This document shows positions 54,073-61,701 of a stretch of 64,000 nt of DNA, one piece after another. Source of the stretch: Croceitalea dokdonensis DOKDO 023 (GTDB lineage Bacteria; Bacteroidota; Bacteroidia; Flavobacteriales; Flavobacteriaceae); NCBI RefSeq assembly GCF_001306415.1, contig NZ_LDJX01000006.1:62001-126000 (forward strand), read 5' to 3'. The notes under the pieces were generated by a model. It was not told the DNA's origin and ran no database searches. It saw nothing but the letters and a program-made list of their open reading frames with translations. A program made the position numbers and the translations under genes. Numbering within the stretch: position 1 is the stretch's first letter; the number at the start of each line of letters is the position of its first letter.

Positions 54073-54996
54073 TTAATCTTGTACTATAATTTGCTTACTG
54101 TCACACTTGCCAAATTCCGGTTGTATGTTTACGTGGTTTATTCCAAACTCATCGTAAGCCAACTTTTCTATTTGCTCAAGCACCCTATCAAACTCGGACA
54201 GTCTAATATCCTGTAAAAAATCAATATGTGCCTCTAGGTGAACCTCCTCTTCATTCAATTGCCAAATGTGTACATGGTGCACGTTCTTAACCAGGGAAAT
54301 ATTGGAGATGGCCACCACAATATCATTTACCGCTACAGATTTAGGAGTGAACAACATCAATACTTTAGTAGACTGCTTCAATAAATCATAGCCCATATAA
54401 ACTAAATACAGGGCGATGAGCAAAGTTAATAGGGGATCTATCCAAAAGACCTGATAAAACTTCATCAAAAGCCCACCTATTAAAACGGCAACGGATGCCA
54501 TCATATCAGTGAGCAAATGTAAATAGGCAGATTTCATGTTCATATTGACATCCGAGTCCTTTTTAATCAATAAGACACTAAACCCATTACCAAGAATAGC
54601 TATTATAGAAAGCCAAATTACCAGGTCAGAACCTATGTCCTTGGGATGGTAAAAACGTTCTACTGCTTCAATGATAAGAAAAACTGCCACTACCATAAGC
54701 GTTGCTGAGTTCACGAATGCGGCAATAACCTCTGCGCGCTTGTAGCCAAATGTTTTTTTGGCGGAGGCCTTTCGCTTAGAAAGCACATTGGCCATATAGC
54801 TAATGACCAGAGAAAGTACATCGCTAAAGTTGTGCAAGGCATCAGACAATAATGCCAAACTACCGGACACTAAACCACCAATTACCTGTGCCAAGGTAAT
54901 AAACGCGTTTAAAATAATGGAAATAAGTAAATTACGGCCTTTTAGGTCGTGATGATGATGGGTATGTGAATGACCGTGTTGGTGTTGGTGCGCCAT
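54073..54996 (-). CDS. cation diffusion facilitator (Zn2+/divalent metal exporter)
   Basis: The start at 54996 (307 residues) begins MAHQHQHGHSHTHHHHDLKG, a metal-binding His-rich tail. Six transmembrane segments follow (about 25-215), with metal sites in SDALHNFSDVLS (helix 2) and LHLLTDMMASVAVLIGG (helix 5), and a cytoplasmic ferredoxin-like domain (220-307). This is the CzcD/ZitB type of proton-coupled metal efflux carrier. Five extra codons upstream are possible. A TATTTTTA box lies just ahead of the gene. Confidence 0.93.
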   Translation of the reverse strand: MAHQHQHGHSHTHHHHDLKGRNLLISIILNAFITLAQVIGGLVSGSLALLSDALHNFSDVLSLVISYMANVLSKRKASAKKTFGYKRAEVIAAFVNSATLMVVAVFLIIEAVERFYHPKDIGSDLVIWLSIIAILGNGFSVLLIKKDSDVNMNMKSAYLHLLTDMMASVAVLIGGLLMKFYQVFWIDPLLTLLIALYLVYMGYDLLKQSTKVLMLFTPKSVAVNDIVVAISNISLVKNVHHVHIWQLNEEEVHLEAHIDFLQDIRLSEFDRVLEQIEKLAYDEFGINHVNIQPEFGKCDSKQIIVQD

Positions 54997-55354
54997 AATT
55001 AAAAATACCACTAAACATTAGGGTGTGCAACTAGTTTGTAATGGGCTGGCTCTTATCTACAGTTGGCCAAGCATCAAATAGCCTTCAACTTTCTTGCCCC
55101 TATTATCTCAAAAATTATTTTGAGCTACTCCCTAGGTAAAACCAAAATAATATAAAATAACTAGGAATCTTAACTACAGCTGTGATGTCTTTTGAAAAAT
55201 GTTGTCAAATAAAGAACGAGTGCTCATGTGAGAAGTATTATTTACAATGAACATTTTGTTATTTACGCAGGCTAAAAGAAATAAAAATCCATTGGATAAA
55301 ATAATGTATAACACAACGATTCGTAGGTATATCCAATAAAAACTAGAATTTGAA
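54997..55354. other. AT-rich intergenic region
   Basis: About 350 bp lie between the CDF gene start and the rpiB stop. I find no gene, RNA or strong hairpin here, apart from the near-consensus promoter box close to the CDF start. Confidence 0.5.
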
Positions 55355-55786
55355 CTAGCTACAGGCTATTTTTTCAATTCTACGTTCATGCCGCCCGCCC
55401 TCAAAGGGGGTGTTTAAGAAAGTATCCACCATTTCCAAAGCCTGGGGCAATGCTATAAACCTAGCAGGTAAACTAAGGACATTTGCATCATTGTGCTGTC
55501 TGGCCAAGGCGGTAATTTCCTTGTTCCAACACAGTGCACTACGTACCAACTGATGTTTGTTTGTGGTCATATTTGCTCCATTACCGCTACCGCAGACCAC
55601 AATGCCTAAATCTACTTTCCCAGAAGCAACATCTGCAGCAACCGGATGTGCGAAGTCTGGATAATCCACGCTATCCGTACCATCCGTGCCATAATTGATG
55701 ACGGTAATCCCTTTGGATTTTAACATGCCCACAATGGCCAATTTATAGTCCGTTCCAGCGTGATCGTTTCCTATGGCTATTTTCAT
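55355..55786 (-). CDS. rpiB: ribose-5-phosphate isomerase B
   Basis: The start at 55786 (MKIAIGNDHAGTDYKLAIVG) gives 143 residues, the usual size. The enzyme interconverts ribose 5-phosphate and ribulose 5-phosphate in the pentose phosphate pathway. Family marks are GNDHAGTDYK at the N-terminus, the catalytic Cys in GIVVCGSGNGANM, and HNDANVLSLPARF near residues 98-110. A TATTTTTG box (55812-55819) stands 25 bp upstream of the ATG. Confidence 0.95.
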   Translation of the reverse strand: MKIAIGNDHAGTDYKLAIVGMLKSKGITVINYGTDGTDSVDYPDFAHPVAADVASGKVDLGIVVCGSGNGANMTTNKHQLVRSALCWNKEITALARQHNDANVLSLPARFIALPQALEMVDTFLNTPFEGGRHERRIEKIACS

Positions 55787-55811
55787 GATATGGTGTTTAG
55801 TGTACGTTTTA

Positions 55812-55819
55812 CAAAAATA
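55812..55819 (-). promoter_or_regulatory. TAnnTTTG box upstream of rpiB
   Basis: TATTTTTG on the minus strand is an exact consensus match, 25 bp before the rpiB ATG. No well-placed TTG is seen upstream. Confidence 0.4.
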
Positions 55820-56271
55820 CAATTCTTTTAAATTGAGCTTGTTGATATCTAAATATGATATGACCGTATCCTAGTTTAAAATCAACTTATTAAATGATAA
55901 GGTAATTGTGCATAACCTAACAATAACTCCTTACTACTCTTTTTTGATTTAAAATCACATTTACGTAATAGTCTGTTTTGGTCCATTATTCAAATTTTAG
56001 TTTTAAAAATTAATCCATAGCCGCCTCACAAATTAATCCTACAAATAAACAAGTGGAAGGCAATTTTTTATTAAAAATTAAGTGTTTATATGGTTTATGA
56101 ACACCATTTAATAAGTGGGTTATTAAATTGAACATCAAGTAGGTACTCATGTTTATAATTAACCAATAACCTATTGATTTTGTAACTTACAAGTCTTTGC
56201 CGCTTTAGTTATACCTGTTATTAACACCCTATAATAATCACCATTTTATTTTAAATTTTAAAAAAGAAAAA
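55820..56271. other. long AT-rich leader region before the small ORF and rnr
   Basis: About 450 bp of very AT-rich sequence carry no gene that I can support. The region contains scattered TTATTAAA-like runs but no convincing hairpin. It may hold the promoters for the small ORF at 56272 and for rpiB. Confidence 0.4.
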
Positions 56272-56373
56272 ATGAAGTTTAATATAAATGTTGATAACCC
56301 ATATTTTTCAGGTCCGCTACAATTGCTTGAAAAACATGTAGGATTGCTACTCAGAACAGGGTATGCGCAGTAA
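56272..56373 (+). CDS. possible 33-residue small protein
   Basis: An ATG preceded by the A-rich leader TTAAAAAAGAAAAA, a good Bacteroidota initiation context, opens a 33-codon frame. It begins MKFNINVDNPYFSGPLQLLE and ends VGLLLRTGYAQ before TAA. It lies alone in 670 bp of otherwise empty DNA. It could be a real small protein or peptide, or the remnant of a gene. No family is recognised. Confidence 0.35.
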   Translation: MKFNINVDNPYFSGPLQLLEKHVGLLLRTGYAQ

Positions 56374-56456
56374 TTCCTTGGTACTTAACTAAACTACATC
56401 CATCTGTAAAGATAGACCGATTAATAATTTGTAATTTTCCAAACTAAAATAAAAGA

Positions 56457-58643
56457 ATGTCAAAGAAAGGGAAGAAAGCCAGTAGTCAACAAAAAAACGA
56501 GATTACCAAAGGCATTTTTACCGTGTTGGAAAAGGAACCATCCAAAAGTTTTAATTACAAGCAAATTGCCTCCAAACTGCAGCTTACGGATACCAATAGT
56601 AGAAACCTGTTGATCAAACGTTTAGGCCAGTTAAAACAGAAACAGCGGATACAGGAAGTGGAACGTGGCCGCTTTAAGGTGCTACAACCAAAACATCAGT
56701 TAGTATTGGGACAGGTAGATTTAACTTCCACTGGGAATGCCTATATCATATCTGAAACCTACCCAGAGGACATCTTTGTGCCCAACCATAAGCTAAATGG
56801 AGCGTTTCATGGAGATACGGTGCAGGTTAGACTCACCTCAGGAAAAGGAAAAAAACTGGAAGGTGCCATTTATGAAGTGGTAGAACGTAAAAAAAAGACC
56901 TATGTGGGTGTGGTGGACAAACAAAAGTCCTTTGCATTTGTTAGGCCTTCTGACAATAAAATGTATACCGATATTTTTATCCCTGCGGAAGGTCTTAACA
57001 AAGCGGAAAACGGGGATAAGGTAGTGGTAGAACTTGGTCAATGGCCAAAAGATAGGGACTCTCCTTATGGTAAAGTGATACAGGTTTTAGGAAAACCAGG
57101 CGATCACCAAACAGAAATACATTCCATCTTAGCGGAATACGGCCTGCCCCATGAATTTCCTTACGAGGTGGAGCAGTTTGCCAATGCATTGGATACCTCT
57201 ATTAAAGCCGAAGAAATTGCCAAAAGAAGGGATATGCGGGATACGCTTACCTTCACCATAGACCCAAAAGACGCCAAGGATTTTGATGATGCATTATCGT
57301 TTAAAAAGTTAGAAAATGGGAACTACGAGATTGGAATCCATATTGCAGATGTGTCCCATTATGTGCAGGAAGGAACAATTTTAGAGGAAGAAGCGTATAA
57401 CCGTGCCACGTCCATATATTTGGTAGACCGTGTAGTGCCTATGTTACCAGAGGTATTGTCCAACAACGCCTGTTCTTTAAGACCTAATGAGGAAAAATAT
57501 ACGTTTTCAGCAGTTTTTGAATTGGATGGGCAAGCCCAACTAAAAAAACAGTGGTTTGGCAGAACAGTCATAAATTCCAACGAAAGGTTTGCGTATGAGG
57601 AAGCCCAGCACATCATAGAAACTGGGGAGTCTACCATACCAAAAGAAATTTCCATTCGTGAAAGTGCCTATACGGTCTCGGGAGATGTAGTGGATGCGGT
57701 ACTAACCTTTGACAGGTTGGCTAAAATTATGCGGGCTAAACGTATGGAGGCTGGAGCCATATCATTTGATAAAATTGAGGTTAGGTTTACACTGGATGAT
57801 AAAAATGAACCAGAGGGCGTTTACTTTAAGGAATCCAGGGATGCCAATAAGCTTATTGAGGAATTTATGCTTTTGGCCAACAGAAAGGTGGCAGAATTCA
57901 TTGGAAAACAACAGCCTAAAAAAACCTTTGTGTATCGTGTCCATGACGAACCTAATGAAGATAAATTAATGGCTTTAAACGGGGTTATTTCGCGCTTTGG
58001 GCATAAGGTAAATCTTCAAGATAAAAACTCCATCAGCAGCTCCTTAAATCAATTATTGGAGGACGTTAAAGGTAAAAAAGAACAAAACCTCGTAGATACC
58101 CTTACCATCCGAAGTATGAGCAAGGCAATGTATACGACAGATAATATTGGGCATTACGGTCTGGCGTTCGATTATTATTCACACTTTACCTCACCCATAC
58201 GCCGCTATCCAGATGTTATGGTACACCGGTTATTACAGCATTATTTGGATGGGGGAAAATCCGTAGATGAACAGGTGTACGAAACAAAATGCAAACACGC
58301 CTCTAGCATGGAAATATTGGCCACCAGCGCAGAACGGGATTCTATAAAATATATGCAGATCAAGTTCATGGAACAGCACAGCGATAGGGAGTTCGTAGGA
58401 GTGATATCTGGAGTTACGGAATGGGGCGTATACGTAGAAATTATAGAGAACAAGTGTGAGGGTATGGTGCGTACCCGTGATATTAAGGATGACTACTATG
58501 TATTTGATGAAAAGCAATACGCCATTGTTGGTGAACGGTTTAAAAAAACCTATCAACTTGGTGATGAGGTGGTAGTAATGGTAAAAAACACGGATTTAGT
58601 GAAACGCCACTTGGATTTTTCATTGATTGGTAAGAACGACTAA
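56457..58643 (+). CDS. rnr: ribonuclease R
   Basis: This 728-residue 3'-5' exoribonuclease begins MSKKGKKASSQQKNEITKGI. It has an N-terminal helix-turn-helix (20-65), two cold-shock domains (about 80-220), the RNB catalytic domain (245-590) with the metal-binding DPKDAKDFDDALS, and a C-terminal S1 domain (630-720). The active-site aspartates are intact. It degrades structured RNA and helps ribosome quality control. A TAATTTG box lies 22 bp upstream of the start. Confidence 0.96.
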   Translation: MSKKGKKASSQQKNEITKGIFTVLEKEPSKSFNYKQIASKLQLTDTNSRNLLIKRLGQLKQKQRIQEVERGRFKVLQPKHQLVLGQVDLTSTGNAYIISETYPEDIFVPNHKLNGAFHGDTVQVRLTSGKGKKLEGAIYEVVERKKKTYVGVVDKQKSFAFVRPSDNKMYTDIFIPAEGLNKAENGDKVVVELGQWPKDRDSPYGKVIQVLGKPGDHQTEIHSILAEYGLPHEFPYEVEQFANALDTSIKAEEIAKRRDMRDTLTFTIDPKDAKDFDDALSFKKLENGNYEIGIHIADVSHYVQEGTILEEEAYNRATSIYLVDRVVPMLPEVLSNNACSLRPNEEKYTFSAVFELDGQAQLKKQWFGRTVINSNERFAYEEAQHIIETGESTIPKEISIRESAYTVSGDVVDAVLTFDRLAKIMRAKRMEAGAISFDKIEVRFTLDDKNEPEGVYFKESRDANKLIEEFMLLANRKVAEFIGKQQPKKTFVYRVHDEPNEDKLMALNGVISRFGHKVNLQDKNSISSSLNQLLEDVKGKKEQNLVDTLTIRSMSKAMYTTDNIGHYGLAFDYYSHFTSPIRRYPDVMVHRLLQHYLDGGKSVDEQVYETKCKHASSMEILATSAERDSIKYMQIKFMEQHSDREFVGVISGVTEWGVYVEIIENKCEGMVRTRDIKDDYYVFDEKQYAIVGERFKKTYQLGDEVVVMVKNTDLVKRHLDFSLIGKND

Positions 58644-58700
58644 TACTTTTTTGGAACAATACTTGTTTTATACTAGGAACAACAATCTAAAAATGAAACA

Positions 58701-59384
58701 ATGAAAAACGTCATATTGTCCTTCCTATTCATCTTTTTCTTTACCTATGCTAAGGCCCAAGATGACCAAATTACCCAAGAGCTGGAAGCCTTTACGGAGC
58801 TCAAAGGTTTTGATGGTATTTCAATCAATTTAATTAAATCGGACAGAAACCGTGCAATCATTAGAGGGGCAAATACAGCAAAAGTGACCATTGTAAATAA
58901 CAATGGAAAGCTAAAAATAAGAATGGAGCTGGAAAAAATCTTTAGTGGGTATAGAACCTTTGTGGACCTTTATCATACGGAGGTATTAACACTTATAGAC
59001 GTTAATGAAGACGCTAAAATCACCTCCTCGGAAACCTATGTTCAGGATGTTTTGGAGCTAAGGGCGCAGGAAGGTGGGGATTTGGAGCTCATATGCCAAA
59101 CAGAACAACTTTTGGTAAAGTCCGTGACCGGTGGTAAAATTAAGATCAGTGGTTTTACAAATAACCAGGATATCACCATCAATACAGGTGGAATTTATGA
59201 AGGGAGTGCCTTTAAGAGCAAGTTTACCACGGTTAAGGTGAACGCGGGTGGGACTGCAGAATTGTACGCAACCAAATATGTTAAAGCTGATGTAAAGGCC
59301 GGAGGTACCGTAAAGGTATATGGTAACCCGGAAAAAATGGACGAGAAAACCGTTTTTGGCGGTAGTATTGAACGTGTAGAATAG
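58701..59384 (+). CDS. GIN-domain (DUF2807) secreted protein
   Basis: This 227-residue exported protein has the signal MKNVILSFLFIFFFTYAKAQ. The mature part is a right-handed beta-helix of the GIN/DUF2807 type: GFDGISINLIKSDRNRAIIR, SVTGGKIKISGF, VNAGGTAELYATKYVKADVK and AGGTVKVYGNPEKMDEKTVF repeat the characteristic strand-turn pattern. Such proteins are abundant in Bacteroidota envelopes, and their molecular role is poorly known. It precedes the LysE gene by 5 bp. Confidence 0.88.
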   Translation: MKNVILSFLFIFFFTYAKAQDDQITQELEAFTELKGFDGISINLIKSDRNRAIIRGANTAKVTIVNNNGKLKIRMELEKIFSGYRTFVDLYHTEVLTLIDVNEDAKITSSETYVQDVLELRAQEGGDLELICQTEQLLVKSVTGGKIKISGFTNNQDITINTGGIYEGSAFKSKFTTVKVNAGGTAELYATKYVKADVKAGGTVKVYGNPEKMDEKTVFGGSIERVE

Positions 59385-59389
59385 ATACC

Positions 59390-60058
59390 ATGGTGGAAGA
59401 TATACAGGCAGCAATTCCCCTAGGCTTTTTTTTAAGCTTTATGATCGGGCCTGTATTCTTTGTACTTCTGGAGACCAGTGCAACAAAAGGGTTCAGGGCT
59501 GCGGTATCTTTTGATGTAGGGGTCTTGTTTGCAGATATTCTTTTTTTGATCATCGCCTATTTCAGTAGCTTTCAACTACTGGAAAACTTAAGCAACCAGC
59601 CTGGACTGTATGTGTTTGGAGGGATGATTATTTTGGTCTACGGAATTGTCATATTTGTAAAAAAACCACCAAAAACAGAACGCGTGAAAGCTAAAAAGGC
59701 ATCCTACCTAGGCTTGTTTGTAAAAGGGTTTTTGCTGAATTTTATCAACATTGGTGTTTTGGTGTTTTGGTTAGGGGTATTGATCATTGTTGGCCCTAGT
59801 TTGGATAATGATCCCAATAGGATTTTGGTGTTTTTTGGTACCATGTTGGCTACTTATTTCTTTACTGATTTATTTAAAATCCTTTTAGCCAAACAGTTGA
59901 GAAAAAAACTGACCAAAAACAGAATAAGCCTCATTAAAAAGGTTTTGGGCATTGTTTTGATTATTTGTGGGGCGGTATTGATTACCAAGGGTTTTCTCCC
60001 AAAGGATAAATTCAATATCAAGGATGGTATAGAACGCATCAATGAACAGAATATGTAG
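59390..60058 (+). CDS. LysE-family exporter
   Basis: This 222-residue inner-membrane protein has about six transmembrane segments, starting MVEDIQAAIPLGFFLSFMIG with the family motif near residues 11-25 (GFFLSFMIGPVFFVLLE). LysE/RhtB proteins export amino acids or related small molecules. The substrate cannot be told from sequence. It is probably co-transcribed with the GIN-domain gene. A hairpin lies 9 bp behind the stop codon. Confidence 0.9.
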   Translation: MVEDIQAAIPLGFFLSFMIGPVFFVLLETSATKGFRAAVSFDVGVLFADILFLIIAYFSSFQLLENLSNQPGLYVFGGMIILVYGIVIFVKKPPKTERVKAKKASYLGLFVKGFLLNFINIGVLVFWLGVLIIVGPSLDNDPNRILVFFGTMLATYFFTDLFKILLAKQLRKKLTKNRISLIKKVLGIVLIICGAVLITKGFLPKDKFNIKDGIERINEQNM

Positions 60059-60067
60059 CAAAATAGA

Positions 60068-60094
60068 TATGGTTCGGAGTGGGAAAGAACCATA
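60068..60094 (+). terminator. hairpin after the LysE gene, weak terminator
   Basis: TATGGTTC (60068-60075) and GAACCATA (60087-60094) pair perfectly, but no T-run follows. It may protect the 3' end of the mRNA. The stronger element at 60179 probably stops transcription. Confidence 0.4.
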
Positions 60095-60178
60095 GGGATT
60101 ATAAAATACTTATATATTCTTAAGAATCAGCCAAAAAAACACTTGGTGTTCTTGGTTTAAACCAGTAAATCCAAGCAT

Positions 60179-60210
60179 AAAAAAACCCCCATATTAAAGG
60201 AGGTTTTTCA
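60179..60210. terminator. bidirectional terminator between lysE and tRNA-Cys
   Basis: AAAAACCCCC and GGAGGTTTTT form a stem around ATATTAAA, with an A-run on the left and a T-run on the right. It can end the plus-strand lysE transcript and the minus-strand tRNA. Confidence 0.75.
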
Positions 60211-60211
60211 G

Positions 60212-60282
60212 AGGCATCGAGCGGATTCGAACCGCTGTACAAGCTTTTGCAGAGCTGTGCCTAGCCACTCGGCCACGATGCC
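60212..60282 (-). tRNA. tRNA-Cys (GCA)
   Basis: This 71-nt cloverleaf has a GGCATCG/CGATGCC acceptor stem, an anticodon arm with anticodon GCA in CTCTGCAAAAG, and the T-loop TTCGAAT closed by AGCGG/CCGCT. The discriminator base is U, as expected for cysteine tRNA. CCA is not encoded. Confidence 0.95.
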
Positions 60283-60311
60283 ATTTTAGTGCTGCAAATG
60301 TACCACGTTAA

Positions 60312-60686
60312 TTATTGGTTTCCAAAATTAGGGAGTGAACTTGATAGAACTACGGCAACCGCCTCAACGTCACCACCAATAGGTGGATTTATCTTGGCCA
60401 CGCGCACCTCTACCCGCTCAACAATGGACAGTTCCTTAAAAATCCGTTGTATGATTCTTTGCCCTACATGTTCCAGTAATTTGGAAGGAGTTGCCATCTC
60501 TTCCTTTACAATATGGTTAAGGTGAACATAATCTACCGTATCCGCCAGATCATCACTTTTGGCTGCTTTTGCCAGTTGTGCGTCCACTTTTAAATCTACC
60601 CTGTAATCGCTACCGATGCTCGTTTCTTCCTTTAAACAGCCGTGATGGGCATAGACCCTTATGTTTTGCAGTTGTATTTGTCCCAT
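60312..60686 (-). CDS. folB: dihydroneopterin aldolase
   Basis: This 124-residue tunnel-fold enzyme of folate synthesis makes 6-hydroxymethyl-dihydropterin. It begins MGQIQLQNIRVYAHHGCLKE, the family N-terminus. DTVDYVHLNHIVKEEMA carries the conserved Tyr and Asn-His region, LLEHVGQRI the pterin-binding Glu, and KINPPIGGDVEAVAVVLS the conserved C-terminal Lys-Pro segment. A TAGTTTTG box lies 17 bp upstream. The tRNA-Cys gene is its next neighbour downstream, on the same strand. Confidence 0.94.
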   Translation of the reverse strand: MGQIQLQNIRVYAHHGCLKEETSIGSDYRVDLKVDAQLAKAAKSDDLADTVDYVHLNHIVKEEMATPSKLLEHVGQRIIQRIFKELSIVERVEVRVAKINPPIGGDVEAVAVVLSSSLPNFGNQ

Positions 60687-60728
60687 TTGTTTTTATTCCT
60701 CGGCAAAACTAAGCCAAACAAAAGGATT

Positions 60729-61682
60729 TTAATACGTACACCTACAATTACTGATTCCCTGGAATAAATCTACCCCAATGGTAATAACATGCGTACCGGA
60801 ACTGTAGCCCAAAATCTCATTGGCTATGACCTGGTAAGAATATCCAAAATAGAAGTTGTTTTTCTTTAGACCCGCAAGCGGTGCCAAATATAGTGGGGTC
60901 AAGGGTTGGTTCACATCGTTAAGAAAACGGTAGGTTAAGCCTACGTAATAGTAATCCTCAAAATCATAAAAGCGTACTTTGCCGTTTAAATCCGTAACGG
61001 AACGGCCATCATTTTCAAAATATTGAAAGAAGACAGAAGGCTCAAATTCTACCGTGCTGTTTCGGTTTTTCTGAAAGCTGTAACCCACATAAGCATAATA
61101 GTTCCTCAACGTATTGGGTTCAAAAGTAGGGTTAAACTGTTCTAGGTTCTTGGGTAAAAGGTTGGATGCGTTTAAACTTAGGAAAAACCGGTCGTAGCGG
61201 TAGAGAACGCCAATATCAAAGTTATGGTTAACCGTAGCCCTGTCATCCGTGGGAAGCTGTCCATTTTCATCCCTAAAATTTTGGGTGTCTATACGAAATT
61301 GGTTGAAGTTATAGGAGAGTCCAAAGGATAAAAATTCATCCTCATATCGATCCAAGGTCAAGTGGTGGGCAAAAGAGACCCTTGCACCACGTTGTTTGGT
61401 ATTGCCATTACTGTCATTGTACAAAACTATACCAATACCGGACCTATCTCCAATACGGGCATCCGCTGCAAGGGTTTGCGTATCTGGAGCATCTTCTACC
61501 CCTACCCACTGTGTAAGCCCATTTAGGCGTACCTTAATGTGGTCGCCTACACCGGCATAGGTGGGCGACATTAAAAAGGGATTGTCTGCAATGTATTGTG
61601 ACAATTGTGGTATCGTAAGTTCTTGGGCCCCAACAACGAGGCTCAAAAACATGGATAAGAATATGATTGGGGTCTTCTTCAT
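60729..61682 (-). CDS. PorP/SprF-family T9SS membrane protein
   Basis: The start at 61682 (MKKTPIIFLSMFLSLVVGAQ) gives a signal peptide and 317 residues. The mature protein is an outer-membrane beta-barrel with the family features PQLSQYIADNPFLMSPTYAG, RLNGLTQWVGVEDAPDTQTL and NFYFGYSYQVIANEILGYSS. PorP/SprF proteins are genetically and functionally paired with SprB-like adhesins secreted by the type IX system. Here the adhesin-like gene lies 20 bp upstream in the same operon, the standard arrangement. Confidence 0.93.
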   Translation of the reverse strand: MKKTPIIFLSMFLSLVVGAQELTIPQLSQYIADNPFLMSPTYAGVGDHIKVRLNGLTQWVGVEDAPDTQTLAADARIGDRSGIGIVLYNDSNGNTKQRGARVSFAHHLTLDRYEDEFLSFGLSYNFNQFRIDTQNFRDENGQLPTDDRATVNHNFDIGVLYRYDRFFLSLNASNLLPKNLEQFNPTFEPNTLRNYYAYVGYSFQKNRNSTVEFEPSVFFQYFENDGRSVTDLNGKVRFYDFEDYYYVGLTYRFLNDVNQPLTPLYLAPLAGLKKNNFYFGYSYQVIANEILGYSSGTHVITIGVDLFQGISNCRCTY

Positions 61683-61701
61683 TATACTTGTCTTAGCTTT
61701 A

